From Myxococcota bacterium (GTDB taxonomy: Bacteria; Myxococcota_A; Polyangia; Polyangiales; Houyiibacteriaceae), in NCBI GenBank assembly GCA_028284955.1, contig JANQQS010000025.1, positions 1 to 39,238 on the forward strand: DNA of 39,238 nt, written 5' to 3'. Every line of letters starts with the position of its first letter. The first letter of the stretch is position 1. The notes under the pieces were generated by a model, which saw nothing but the letters and a program-made list of their open reading frames with translations, was not told the origin of the DNA and searched no databases. Shown here piece after piece: positions 31,575 to 39,238 of the stretch. Position numbers and translations under genes: made by a program.

Positions 31575-32110
31575 CGCTGCCGCGAGCTTACGCTTCCCTG
31601 CTTTTCGTTCCGGTCCCGCGCTTCGTCACGGTCCTTGCCGCGACGCACGTCTCGCTCGGCGGGTGAACCGTTGCCCTTAGACGGCGCGTTACCAGGCCGG
31701 TCGGCGCCGCCCTTGCGCCCGCGCTTCGACTTCGAACGTGAAGGAAGTGGCTCGCCGTAATCTTCCTTGAGCTTCTTGGTCAGCCGGTCGAGCATCATAC
31801 GCTCGATGTAGCTCGGCATCGCAGGCACGGTAAACACCACCCGGATTCGAGATTCGCCATTCTCTTGAAACCGAATCAGCTCAGCGCTCCCCGGCACCGC
31901 GCGCCCGCCATCGGTGTAATCAAACACGACATAGCCAATATCGGGATCCCGGTCGCGAATGGGAAAGCCATAGTCAACCCGCACCATCCGCACGAGCCCT
32001 CCCCAAACCTGGTCAAACCGATAACGATACTCCGAACGATTCTTGGCCTGCGCAGGAGATGAAAGGCACAAAAACAGCATGAAAGGCGCAAAACCGGCGC
32101 AGAGACGCAT
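31571..32110 (-). CDS. Secreted or periplasmic protein, unknown function
   Basis: The 179-residue protein has a clear signal peptide (MRLCAGFAPFMLFLCLSSPA, cut after AQA). It continues with RYRFDQVWGGLVRMVRVDYG and GYVVFDYTDGGRAVPGSAEL, followed by a very basic, low-complexity C-terminus. Not recognised. ATG 32110 is preferred over the upstream start at 32182 because it gives a normal signal sequence. Convergent with the PIN toxin, sharing a CTAG stop overlap. Confidence 0.65.
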   Translation of the reverse strand: MRLCAGFAPFMLFLCLSSPAQAKNRSEYRYRFDQVWGGLVRMVRVDYGFPIRDRDPDIGYVVFDYTDGGRAVPGSAELIRFQENGESRIRVVFTVPAMPSYIERMMLDRLTKKLKEDYGEPLPSRSKSKRGRKGGADRPGNAPSKGNGSPAERDVRRGKDRDEARDRNEKQGSVSSRQR

Positions 32111-32320
32111 CACACGTCTCTCCCCTACTCTTCTATCCACGCCTCTTCTGAGACGAACGCGAAGCGATTGAGCCCGGAGCATAGGAACACTCTACGCTGT
32201 CGCTCCTCGCGTCCTCAAAAAAGTGATCCCTACGGTGGGCTCCTCGTGCTGTGCCTTGCGACGGACGTAGCAGCGTCCCGAGAAACCGAGGCTGGTGTGT
32301 TCAGCCTCCAAGTAGCGGTC

Positions 32321-32359
32321 TTGCTTTATTGGCTCCCGTACCGTATGATATTTACGGTA
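32321..32359 (+). promoter_or_regulatory. Promoter and operator of the AbiE pair
   Basis: TTGCTT (32321-32326), 17 bp, TATGAT (32344-32349). A perfect inverted repeat TACCGTA (32339-32345) and TACGGTA (32353-32359) overlaps the -10 box and is the likely AbiEi operator, consistent with known autoregulation of this family. Leader about 23 nt. Confidence 0.7.
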
Positions 32360-32378
32360 GATTTATGACGGTTATACG

Positions 32379-32966
32379 ATGAGCCTCGCAGCAAAGCCAA
32401 ATCTCAAGCCTGGACGAGCCTACCGCACGAAGGAGCTTCGGCGCTGGAGCGCCAACCCGACGCGGCTGGCCCGGCGCCTCGTGCATGAAGGCAGGTTGCG
32501 AGAAGCTGCGCACGGGCTTTTCTACGCACCCGTAGAGAGCCGCTTTGGTCTGGCACCGGCGCGAGACGAGGAGATTCTGCGTGCGTTCTTCGACGGTGAC
32601 CGCTTCGTGATCACCGGACCACCGCGCTGGAATGCACTCGGCCTCGGCTCGACCGCGATGTTCGCGGCAACGCTCGTCTACAACACTCGGCGCACGGGCG
32701 AGTTCATCTTCGATGGGCGACGCTTCCTGCTTCGGCGGGTGATGTTCCCCGAGTCACCGCCGCCAGAGTGGTTCGTGATCGATCTGGTTCAGCATCACGA
32801 AATGGTTGGTGTCTCTCTCTCCGATCTCGAACAGCAGTTAACGTCCACGCTGGTGGATGGACGCTGGGACGCGAAGCGTCTTCGTGCCATGGCAAGCGAG
32901 TACGGAATGAAAGCGACGCTCGAGATGGTGGAGCGCTGTCTGGCAGAGGCCGAACTCAGCGGATGA
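32379..32966 (+). CDS. abiEi: AbiEi-like antitoxin / transcriptional repressor
   Basis: The 195-residue protein begins with a winged-helix-type N-terminal region (AYRTKELRRWSANPTRLARR, LVHEGRLREAAHGLFYAP), as in AbiEi antitoxins of type IV TA systems. The C-terminal domain (FDGDRFVITGPPRWNALGLG) completes the family layout. It should repress the pair via the palindrome upstream. Its TGA overlaps the next ATG. Confidence 0.82.
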   Translation: MSLAAKPNLKPGRAYRTKELRRWSANPTRLARRLVHEGRLREAAHGLFYAPVESRFGLAPARDEEILRAFFDGDRFVITGPPRWNALGLGSTAMFAATLVYNTRRTGEFIFDGRRFLLRRVMFPESPPPEWFVIDLVQHHEMVGVSLSDLEQQLTSTLVDGRWDAKRLRAMASEYGMKATLEMVERCLAEAELSG

Positions 32967-33916
32967 GATTCGTCCACCAAGACCGAGATTTCCAGGAGCT
33001 CATCAGCATCGTCGCGCGTGACACTGGGATCGCTGCTGCGCTCATCGAGAAAGACTACTGGGTGACGCACACGCTGTGGGCGCTGCATGAGACCGGTCTT
33101 GAACTTTGGTTCAAAGGCGGCACTTCGCTCTCCAAAGGCTTCGCTTTGACTCAGCGCTTCTCCGAGGATCTCGATCTCATGATTCAGCATGGCACCGTCT
33201 CGAGGCTGCCCGAGGTCGCGAACTGGACGAGCACAAACAAAGGGCCGGTGAAGCAGCGCGTCGAGTTCTACGACGCGCTCGCCCAGACCCTCGTCGTACC
33301 CGGCGTTCGGGTCGAGCGCGACGCGAGCCGAATCGACAAGCATGCACGCGGCGCCGACTACCTCGGTCACTACCCCGGCACGCTGCTTGTTCAGCTCGCG
33401 CCGGCCATGAGTCCGTTCGTGCGGCTCGAGGTCGGCCGCGCTCGCGTCGTCCCGTACGTATCACGGAGGCTCGACTCGTTCGTCCACACCCACCTCTCCA
33501 AGCAGAGGATGCTGGTCAACTACGTGGACAACCGTCCCATGGCAGTCCGCTGCGTTCATCCGCTGGTCACTTTGCTTGAGAAGCTCGACGCCATGACGCG
33601 CCGGTATGGCCGTGACGAGATGAAGGCGGATGCGTTCGTTCGCCACTACGAGGACGCGGCGCAGATCATTCGGGCATCAGACAACCTGCCCGACATAGGC
33701 CTGTCGTCCGCTAGCCTCGCTGCAGATATGCTTGCCCAGAAAGACATCGCTAAGCTCCCCTCCATCGACGAGCCCGCCTTCCACCTCGCCGACCAAGACA
33801 AGCGTGTGAAGGTCGAGCGAGCGTTCGGAAAGATTGCGCCGATGTTTTGGGGCCCTCGGATCCCGCTCGACGAGTGCTGCTCCGTCATCCGTGCTTGGAT
33901 CAAGCGGCTGGTCTAG
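32963..33916 (+). CDS. abiEii: AbiEii-like nucleotidyltransferase toxin
   Basis: The 317-residue protein has the signature FKGGTSLSKGF, then SEDLDLMI, the DxD metal site of AbiEii/Cog2253 nucleotidyltransferases. EKDYWVTHTLWALHE is the family's N-terminal helix pair. AbiE proteins act as bacteriostatic TA and phage-abortive systems in which the toxin modifies RNA acceptor ends. It overlaps AbiEi by 4 nt and is convergent with the PLD-like gene. Confidence 0.85.
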   Translation: MRFVHQDRDFQELISIVARDTGIAAALIEKDYWVTHTLWALHETGLELWFKGGTSLSKGFALTQRFSEDLDLMIQHGTVSRLPEVANWTSTNKGPVKQRVEFYDALAQTLVVPGVRVERDASRIDKHARGADYLGHYPGTLLVQLAPAMSPFVRLEVGRARVVPYVSRRLDSFVHTHLSKQRMLVNYVDNRPMAVRCVHPLVTLLEKLDAMTRRYGRDEMKADAFVRHYEDAAQIIRASDNLPDIGLSSASLAADMLAQKDIAKLPSIDEPAFHLADQDKRVKVERAFGKIAPMFWGPRIPLDECCSVIRAWIKRLV

Positions 33917-33992
33917 TCGCCCACCGCGCGCGACTACGACTCATCACGAAAACAAACTCCGCTGGCATGTGAAGCATCCGGCGGACAAAGCT

Positions 33993-35348
33993 TCATTGCC
34001 CAAGGGGTCGCGCTTCTTTCCACATGTCCTGAAACACTTTCTCCACCTTGTTGCGCATGGTGTTGTCCAGGCGCGTAATGAACGAGTGGTTTTTTCCCAA
34101 ACTGTTTAGGGACGTTCCCAGGAGAAAAGCCATGTGTCGACCAATGACGAAGCGGTCGTGGATGTTCTGATGGGTTCGAATCTCGAATGAAGCATTCGCT
34201 GCGATGCGTGTCATGTCGCCGACTTCTTCTGGTTTCAGTTTGTTTTTGTTGAGCAGAACTCGACCGTTGCGACGAAGAAAGTGCTTCACCTCATCCGCCT
34301 GGGCCGGTTTCAAATATGGGTCGCAAATGGATAGGTCCCCGCCGGTTTGTCTGAGTTCCAGGACATCCGCGAGAGGAATGTCCTCGCCAAATGGCGGTAT
34401 ATGTCTCACGGTCGCAGGAGCGGAAAAGCCGAGCCAGGGAGCACGAGATTTCCACGGCTCGTTGGTGACATATCCGCCGCCGAAACCCCTGACCAAACGG
34501 ACCGGAATCGAATCCCACTTACCCTTCGAATCGACGACGGTAAGGGTCCAGTCGCTACCGGACACTCCGTGATGCTCTCTGGGCGTACGCGCCGCCCGTG
34601 GTGGTCGGGTTTCGCTTGCCGCCGACATACACGAAAACATGGGCTCCACATACTTGAGTTGCAGGAACTTCAGCGCCTCCGTTTCAGGTACGCTATGCCA
34701 TGCACCACAGTCCTGAACTTTGCAGCTGGCCTTGGAAAGAGAGACCGATCCGTCACGAACTTCAGAGATAAGGAGTGCTTGATCAAGCTCCGCGCCGTCG
34801 TGGACAACCAGTTGATTCGAATCGCAGAAGAAAAGTTCCTTGAACTGAGGAATGATCACGACAGCGGAGCCCGCATAGCCTCGAGTAGAACGCTTCAACC
34901 CATGCTTCTCGAGTTCATTTTCGTCTACCGAGTCCCAGATTTCGGCTGCAGCGCGGTATTTTTCATCGGGCAGTGCCCAGAGTTCATAGACGACTATGGG
35001 CAGTGCTAGGTCCCAACTCGCGGAGCACGGATCGGTTTCAGGAAATCCCCATACCGGGGGCTCTGTCCGCCGTGCTTCAAACTGCGAGGCGCCAAGCAAG
35101 TCTTTCACCACGGTCGATACTCGGACCGGGTCGCTCAGACATCTGCGCGATGTTTTGAGCTTCGAGGTCCCAACGTCCGCACACCACTTCGGGGGATCTG
35201 AATCGTCCCATCCCAAAACGCGCTGCAAAACGGTGATGCCGGCATTTGTGCTTTCCGTGGTGAGTATGAACCACCTCGTGATCGACGACGCATCTTCTTC
35301 CTCCGCGCGGAGGAGCCATGCGTTGTGTATTGATTTGTCAAGATCCAC
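33993..35348 (-). CDS. Large protein with a C-terminal phospholipase D-like domain
   Basis: The 451-residue protein was not recognised over its first about 330 residues. The C-terminal part (GGDLSICDPYLKPAQADEVK, then IHDRFVIGRHMAFLLGTSLN) has the layout of single-site PLD-like proteins, in which His, Asp and downstream residues form a half active site. It lies between AbiE and an XRE-type gene, which suggests a defence function such as nucleic-acid cleavage, but this is inferred. GTG 35348 is the likely start; AGAAGA lies nearby. Confidence 0.6.
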   Translation of the reverse strand: MDLDKSIHNAWLLRAEEEDASSITRWFILTTESTNAGITVLQRVLGWDDSDPPKWCADVGTSKLKTSRRCLSDPVRVSTVVKDLLGASQFEARRTEPPVWGFPETDPCSASWDLALPIVVYELWALPDEKYRAAAEIWDSVDENELEKHGLKRSTRGYAGSAVVIIPQFKELFFCDSNQLVVHDGAELDQALLISEVRDGSVSLSKASCKVQDCGAWHSVPETEALKFLQLKYVEPMFSCMSAASETRPPRAARTPREHHGVSGSDWTLTVVDSKGKWDSIPVRLVRGFGGGYVTNEPWKSRAPWLGFSAPATVRHIPPFGEDIPLADVLELRQTGGDLSICDPYLKPAQADEVKHFLRRNGRVLLNKNKLKPEEVGDMTRIAANASFEIRTHQNIHDRFVIGRHMAFLLGTSLNSLGKNHSFITRLDNTMRNKVEKVFQDMWKEARPLGQ

Positions 35349-35571
35349 GATCTTCTGAATTCAACCCTGCGAGTCATTCAGTCAAGTTCGTGCTTTCGTC
35401 GTGGGGACCCGACAATGGCTGGAGAATCTCTTGGCTAGGATTCCGAAGAAATCAAATGCGCGGGGCTCGACCAACTGCGTACTGGGCCGGCGCTTCGCGA
35501 GCGTTCCGGTCGCAGTGCCGTGGGTCTATTCAAGCAGGCGGAAGGATCGAGACCTGGTTCCAGGACCTGAG

Positions 35572-35608
35572 TGTCCTTTGTTGACATAGTTTTAAAAAAG
35601 GACATATT
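35572..35608 (+). promoter_or_regulatory. Promoter and operator of the XRE gene
   Basis: TTGACA (35581-35586) and CATATT (35603-35608), 16 bp apart. An 8-bp perfect inverted repeat TGTCCTTT (35572-35579) and AAAGGACA (35597-35604) brackets the -35 box, suggesting autoregulation by the HTH protein. The stretch 35349-35571 shows no convincing gene. Confidence 0.65.
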
Positions 35609-35640
35609 GTTGGAGGCGACCTCAGCCGTGGGGAGGACCA

Positions 35641-35742
35641 ATGGTGTACACCCCGAAGACCGTGCGTGGCGGATTGGTCTGCGGGACGGAGAGTGATTGG
35701 TGCATACCCCAGTGTACGTTCTCGACGATGAGGAACTCATGA
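35641..35742 (+). CDS. Possible 33-codon leader ORF or displaced N-terminus of the XRE gene
   Basis: ATG 35641 has a textbook ribosome site (GGGAGG, 4 nt before) but reads only 33 codons (MVYTPKTVRGGLVCGTESDW onward) before TGA 35740, in a different frame from the XRE gene, which starts at about 35700. The first part could be the true N-terminus joined to the main frame by a lost or gained base near 35697-35702, or a regulatory leader peptide. Confidence 0.35.
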   Translation: MVYTPKTVRGGLVCGTESDWCIPQCTFSTMRNS

Positions 35743-36470
35743 TGCCGAGCGCGGTGAAGGTATGTTCGGCCGACGATGCTCGGCGAGCCTACGCCGAGAA
35801 AAGGCACTCGATCTGGTTCGCTCCGAACAATGCTAGTCTGAGCGTTCTTGCGAAGGCGGTCACCATCGGGAAGCCGCGACACGCGCTTCTGGCTTTGAAG
35901 AAGGTGTCGGTGGCCCGTCGAGGGCTCTTGGACGCACTCTTCGCTGTGGTGGTCGAGCCGACGGTCACGAAGATGTTGCCGCGTGATGAATTGCGCGAAG
36001 TATTGGTTGCGGACAATCGGCAGGATCTTTTTGTAGCGGCTCATGCGGTGCCGCAGGACGACGCTCTGGTTCTTTTTCGCGGTGACCTCCGCTCTTTGAT
36101 CGTTCCGCTCTCGGCCTTCAAGGGAAAGAAAGGGGGACCAAAACCGAACCCAAGGAAGGTGTCGGTTGCAGACTATGGGCAGACGGTCTGCCTTGGTGAG
36201 TTCGAGATTGCTTCGGATGCGCTGCTCTACGAGTTCGATCCGGATGCACGACGGCGGGCGAAGCATCGCGAGATCAGCGCTGACGACTCTCTCGGGGCAA
36301 GTATCAGGCGCCTGCGGCTACAGAGAGGCCTCGCGCGAACGGATTTCGGGTCACTTGCCAGCAAGACCATTGCTCGGATCGAGCGGGGAGAGGTGGAGCC
36401 GCGACCGACGACGGTCGCGTATATCGCGAAGGCTCTCGGCGTGAATGCAGACGAGCTAAGCTCGTTTTGA
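35700..36470 (+). CDS. XRE-family regulator with an N-terminal unknown domain
   Basis: The 256-residue protein ends with a helix-turn-helix of XRE type (LGASIRRLRLQRGLARTDFG, then SKTIARIERGEVEPR and AYIAKALGVNADEL). About 190 residues before it form a mixed domain not assigned (FAPNNASLSVLAKAVT, LRSLIVPLSAFKGKKG). GTG 35700 has GGAGAG six nt upstream; TTG 35697 is too close to it. It may regulate the island or act as the antitoxin of a lost partner. Confidence 0.7.
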   Translation: MHTPVYVLDDEELMMPSAVKVCSADDARRAYAEKRHSIWFAPNNASLSVLAKAVTIGKPRHALLALKKVSVARRGLLDALFAVVVEPTVTKMLPRDELREVLVADNRQDLFVAAHAVPQDDALVLFRGDLRSLIVPLSAFKGKKGGPKPNPRKVSVADYGQTVCLGEFEIASDALLYEFDPDARRRAKHREISADDSLGASIRRLRLQRGLARTDFGSLASKTIARIERGEVEPRPTTVAYIAKALGVNADELSSF

Positions 36471-36517
36471 GGATTCGATGACTGCAGATGGTTTTTGCTT
36501 CGTAGAGATCTAGAGGC

Positions 36518-37315
36518 CTAGGGAGACACCACTTCGATCATTCGGGAGCCGCCGTGGGATCGTGGGCCGTGTTCGTGGCAGTAGAACTCTTGGGAGAATG
36601 GTGCGCGGAAGGGTTCGGCTCCGGATGGTGGTGCTCCCGGATCATAGAGCGCGTTCGCCGGCGGGTTCCATCGCATGCCGCGGGCGAAGTCGCTCAAGGA
36701 GCGGCCGTTCATGTGCGGAAAGTCGAATCCGCCGGAGTGGATGCCGTGCGGGGTGCCGGGGTTTTCCATGAGAAGGATGGTCCCGGTTTTAACTTCGAGC
36801 GTTCGATAGGAGAATAGGCCGCCGCGGGGGTCGGCTTGGTTTGGGAGCAAGCGGTCGTAGAAGATGGGCCCGGTCGATACGTTGAAGGCGAGCTCTTCGT
36901 TTGCTCCGTCGCGCCGCGCGCGCACGACGACGGGGAGCGCGGCTCGAGGCGGTGGGACCACGGTTCGGTCTCCGTCGGTGGTCACTTCTGAAGTCACGAC
37001 TACCTGGACGTTGCGACCGGGGTCGATTTCGGAAACGACTTGCCCGTCTTCGTTTTCGAAGTGCACGCGGACTTCATCGCTCTCGCTTTCCCCTTGCAGG
37101 GTGACCTTGCCCTTCCCTGCGATTGCCTCCCCTCGGATCGACAGCGGCAAAGAGGTGCGCCCTCCTAAATCGACTTGGAGGTCGGCGCCGTCGTCCAATG
37201 CGAGGGCGAGGTTCGGGTTGCCGGCTTGTCCTGGCTCGCTGGTCACCGATTGGCTGCACCCGAATGCGCTCGCGGCGAGCCATGCGAGCGTGGTCGCCCT
37301 ACTACGACGTGTCAC
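36518..37315 (-). CDS. Cupredoxin-like lipoprotein
   Basis: The 265-residue protein has an N-terminal signal with Cys20 (SAFGC). The C-terminal domain contains a type-1-like copper site: His190/His193 in TPHGIHSGG, then Cys246, His249, His254 and Met259 in EFYCHEHGPRSHGGSRM. The N-terminal about 150 residues are an unassigned beta-rich region. It starts 5 nt after the di-haem cytochrome gene and probably serves the same electron-transfer pathway. Confidence 0.7.
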   Translation of the reverse strand: MTRRSRATTLAWLAASAFGCSQSVTSEPGQAGNPNLALALDDGADLQVDLGGRTSLPLSIRGEAIAGKGKVTLQGESESDEVRVHFENEDGQVVSEIDPGRNVQVVVTSEVTTDGDRTVVPPPRAALPVVVRARRDGANEELAFNVSTGPIFYDRLLPNQADPRGGLFSYRTLEVKTGTILLMENPGTPHGIHSGGFDFPHMNGRSLSDFARGMRWNPPANALYDPGAPPSGAEPFRAPFSQEFYCHEHGPRSHGGSRMIEVVSP

Positions 37316-37320
37316 TGCGA

Positions 37321-38814
37321 TCAGTCCTTGGCCAGGTATCCGATCACTTGCTCGAGCTCAGGCTCGGTGAACGATCGGAAGCGAATCGGCGGCATACGCC
37401 CAGGGTCATGGTCGGGCGCGCGGAGCCTCTGAATGGCGACGTCTTTTTGCTCTCGCGTGAGAGCCGATACATCATCGACGAGGAACTTCGCCTTTGCCGT
37501 TCCCGCGGCCGTTGCTTCGGTATGGCATTGCGCGCAGGCGTTGACGAGCATCGCCTCGGGGTCGAGGCCTTCTTTCACGCCCAGGCCCATGGCGCGCGCT
37601 TTGTCGGGGTCGAGCGCGCGCCGCAGGTCGGGGAGATCTTCGCGCGAAAGGTCTCCCTTTCGATAGGCCTCGTAGGCTGCTTTGAGTTCGGCGATGCGCT
37701 CGGGCGACTCCACCGCGGCGGCAAAATGGGGCGGGGGATTGGTCTGCCCCGTCACGAATGCGTTGTAGAGCTGATTCCAGGTTTCGCTTGTGCCCGTGTT
37801 TCGTAGCTCGCCTTGAATCTTGCGCCCTTCAAACTCGATGGGCTGCAGATCGGGTGAGCCGCTGAAATACATTCCCGACCACAGAGCTTCGCCTTCCGCG
37901 TGCTCGAAGTCGTCGGCGGAGATGACCCCGTAGCCATTTCCTTCGCCGTGGAAATCGTAGAACGTGTTGTAGTGTCGACGCGGGTTTTCATCGAAGATGG
38001 GATTGCCGACATCTGGATCAAACCAGTGGGTGGGGTCGAGCTGCGATTCCGCGAAGAGCCAAATCTTGCGGCCATCGGCTGAGGCCGGCTGGTGGCAGCC
38101 CATGCAATCGAGGGTGGTGTTTCGCAGGTCGAGGTCTTCGTAGATCGAAATCCGTTCCCAGTTTTCCTCGAACTCGTCGGTGTAGAAATCAGCCGCGTCG
38201 CACGAATCGGATGCTTCGCAGGCTTTGTCGAATTTGATGAGATAGAAGTTGTGATGTTGCGCGCCAGGCCCCGAACGCCCTCGGTGCTCGGCGACGAGTT
38301 CGATGTAGGGCTCGCCGCGGGTATAGCTGATCGCGATTTCACCGCGATCGTCGTCTGGCGCGTCTTGGAAGCCTTCAAAGAAGGCCTGCGTGAACACGAA
38401 TACCCGAGGGTTGATGGAGGATACTGAGCGGGTGGAGATCGACGACGAATGCGCGGCCAACGCGAGCCCGAAGCGGGAGTCTCGGCCGATATTGTCCGTT
38501 ACGCCGAGCGCTTTGAAGAGGTCGGCGAGCCCGCGAATTTCTGGAAACGCGCCCGAGCAGAAGGTGTTGCGCACGCGGTCGTTGTATTGTTCGTTGAGCG
38601 GTTCGGCGCAAAACCGCGCGTTTTGCTCGTCACCGCGGGGTAGGCCTCGCAGTTCGTTGACGACGTGATGGGTGCCTGCGCCGCGCTCGGGAAGCGGGGT
38701 GGATGATTCCTCGTCGCTCGCTTCGTCTTTCGCAGTATCGCTACTGCAGGCCCCGGTTAACGTTAGCCCCGCGAGAGCCAGCAAGGTCGTAACGGCCAAC
38801 CCAAACTTCTGCAT
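37321..38814 (-). CDS. Di-haem c-type cytochrome lipoprotein
   Basis: The 497-residue protein has a lipoprotein-type signal ending TGACSS and two haem c motifs: CMGCH (237-241) and CAQCH (427-431). Met474 in GRMPP is a likely second-site axial ligand. The central part has other Cys residues (FCAEPL, FCSGAF, KACEASDSCDA) not in CxxCH form. It is the first gene of a pair with the cupredoxin lipoprotein. Function is inferred as a periplasmic redox protein; the substrate is unknown. ATG 38814 is preferred over the longer frame to 38892. Confidence 0.75.
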   Translation of the reverse strand: MQKFGLAVTTLLALAGLTLTGACSSDTAKDEASDEESSTPLPERGAGTHHVVNELRGLPRGDEQNARFCAEPLNEQYNDRVRNTFCSGAFPEIRGLADLFKALGVTDNIGRDSRFGLALAAHSSSISTRSVSSINPRVFVFTQAFFEGFQDAPDDDRGEIAISYTRGEPYIELVAEHRGRSGPGAQHHNFYLIKFDKACEASDSCDAADFYTDEFEENWERISIYEDLDLRNTTLDCMGCHQPASADGRKIWLFAESQLDPTHWFDPDVGNPIFDENPRRHYNTFYDFHGEGNGYGVISADDFEHAEGEALWSGMYFSGSPDLQPIEFEGRKIQGELRNTGTSETWNQLYNAFVTGQTNPPPHFAAAVESPERIAELKAAYEAYRKGDLSREDLPDLRRALDPDKARAMGLGVKEGLDPEAMLVNACAQCHTEATAAGTAKAKFLVDDVSALTREQKDVAIQRLRAPDHDPGRMPPIRFRSFTEPELEQVIGYLAKD

Positions 38815-39004
38815 GACGCCTCCAACCGATTCAGACCACATCGATTCGTCCGCAAGCTCGCTCTCGCGGGGTCTGAGCCGATGATTGAGCAAAGAGTGAG
38901 CCAGCCAACTTTGCCGCGTTTTTTAGGGGGATTGGTGCGAGGTTGGGGGCGCGAGGCGTACATGTAGGCTGTTCCCCACGGTCCACCACCCTCTGTAGAG
39001 CCGC

Positions 39005-39230
39005 GGCCTTTTGGCCTGAGGGGCGGCTGCCCCTGCCTATCTACACTAGGGGTCCTTCGGACCCGTACTGCGTCTGAGACCTGTGCAGCTCCACGGACTA
39101 CGTCCGCTCCGCCTTGCACAGCTCCAGCCGCGACAACCTCCTCGCTCTCTCCCTGCGAAAGGCTCGGAGCCTTCCTCAGTCGTTCGCTGCCCAGTAGGGG
39201 GTGGGGCCCCATCGGATGTATTCGATGGGG
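39005..39230. other. Hairpin-rich non-coding segment
   Basis: Six stem-loops in 226 bp: GGCC-TTTT-GGCC (39005-39016), GGGGC-N4-GCCCC (39020-39033), GGGTCC-TTC-GGACCC (39050-39064), CTGTGCA...TGCACAG (39081-39121) with CGGAC-TAC-GTCCG inside, AAGGCT-CGG-AGCCTT (39159-39173) and CCCCATCG-N8-CGATGGGG (39207-39230). An overlapping ORF on the minus strand looks non-coding. It lies upstream of the cytochrome gene, so it may be a leader or another structured RNA; the gap 38815-39004 shows nothing else. Confidence 0.45.
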
Positions 39231-39238
39231 CGGGGGCG

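Noticed and set aside
38763-39212. 149-codon minus-strand ORF upstream of the cytochrome gene
   Set aside because: It covers a run of hairpins, has no family resemblance and low-complexity Gly/Arg/Ala composition.
1-39238. Search by eye for tRNA, rRNA, CRISPR, transposase and integrase genes
   Set aside because: No convincing candidates were seen; a dedicated scan (tRNAscan, Infernal, ISfinder) would settle it.

Overview
The window looks like a chromosomal segment of a GC-rich, Gram-negative bacterium, most probably a myxobacterium-like member of the Myxococcota. The indications are many lipoproteins, an AgmX/PglI-type C-terminal domain, thrombospondin-3/EF-hand secreted proteins, three type IV pilin-like genes next to a PilR-type sigma-54 activator, a bacterial CASTOR-like RCK channel, and a yfgM-bamB pair. 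The taxonomic call is an inference from gene content. No tRNA, rRNA, CRISPR array, integrase or transposase gene was seen.

Layout. 1-4027: a gene tail, an unknown membrane protein, a VapBC toxin-antitoxin (TA) pair lying between two copies of the 3' end of a glutathionyl-hydroquinone reductase gene, then that gene, an orphan ribbon-helix-helix antitoxin and a lipoprotein. 4126-10025: putA, a DUF4143 ATPase gene, a second VapBC-type pair, and a decayed second copy of the DUF4143 3' end. 10250-14025: small lipoproteins, a HEPN/MNT pair, and a secreted EF-hand protein. 14046-18745: pilin/pilR cluster with a sigma-54 promoter and upstream palindromes. 18764-29482: ordinary cell genes (TPR lipoprotein, enoyl-CoA hydratase, AgmX-like protein, possible DUF3396 immunity-type protein, RCK channel, BamB, YfgM-like protein, outer-membrane barrel, ComEA-like protein). 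29556-32110: aspartate kinase, an antitoxin/PIN pair and a secreted protein. 32321-36470: a defence-like island (AbiEi/AbiEii, a PLD-like protein, an XRE regulator). 36518-38814: a cupredoxin lipoprotein and a di-haem c-type lipoprotein, followed by a hairpin-rich non-coding segment.

Main result. Two TA cassettes (vapBC1 and vapBC2) are each bracketed by two same-orientation copies (186 bp at about 94% identity; about 214 bp at about 92%) of the 3' end of the neighbouring gene, each copy ending at the stop codon. A 19-bp relic of the putA 3' end lies just after the DUF4143 gene, suggesting the same history there. The copies differ mostly at silent positions, as expected if the second 3' end came from a homologous gene in another lineage. 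Four of these cassettes (vapB1, DUF4143, vapB2, the Phd-like antitoxin) also share one promoter design: TTGAC(A/C/G), a 17-bp spacer, a -10-like box, then the start codon 6-7 nt later, which predicts leaderless mRNAs. Together this suggests a common way for small self-regulated cassettes to be added behind the 3' ends of resident genes without breaking them. The repeats are read directly from the sequence; the mechanism is inferred.
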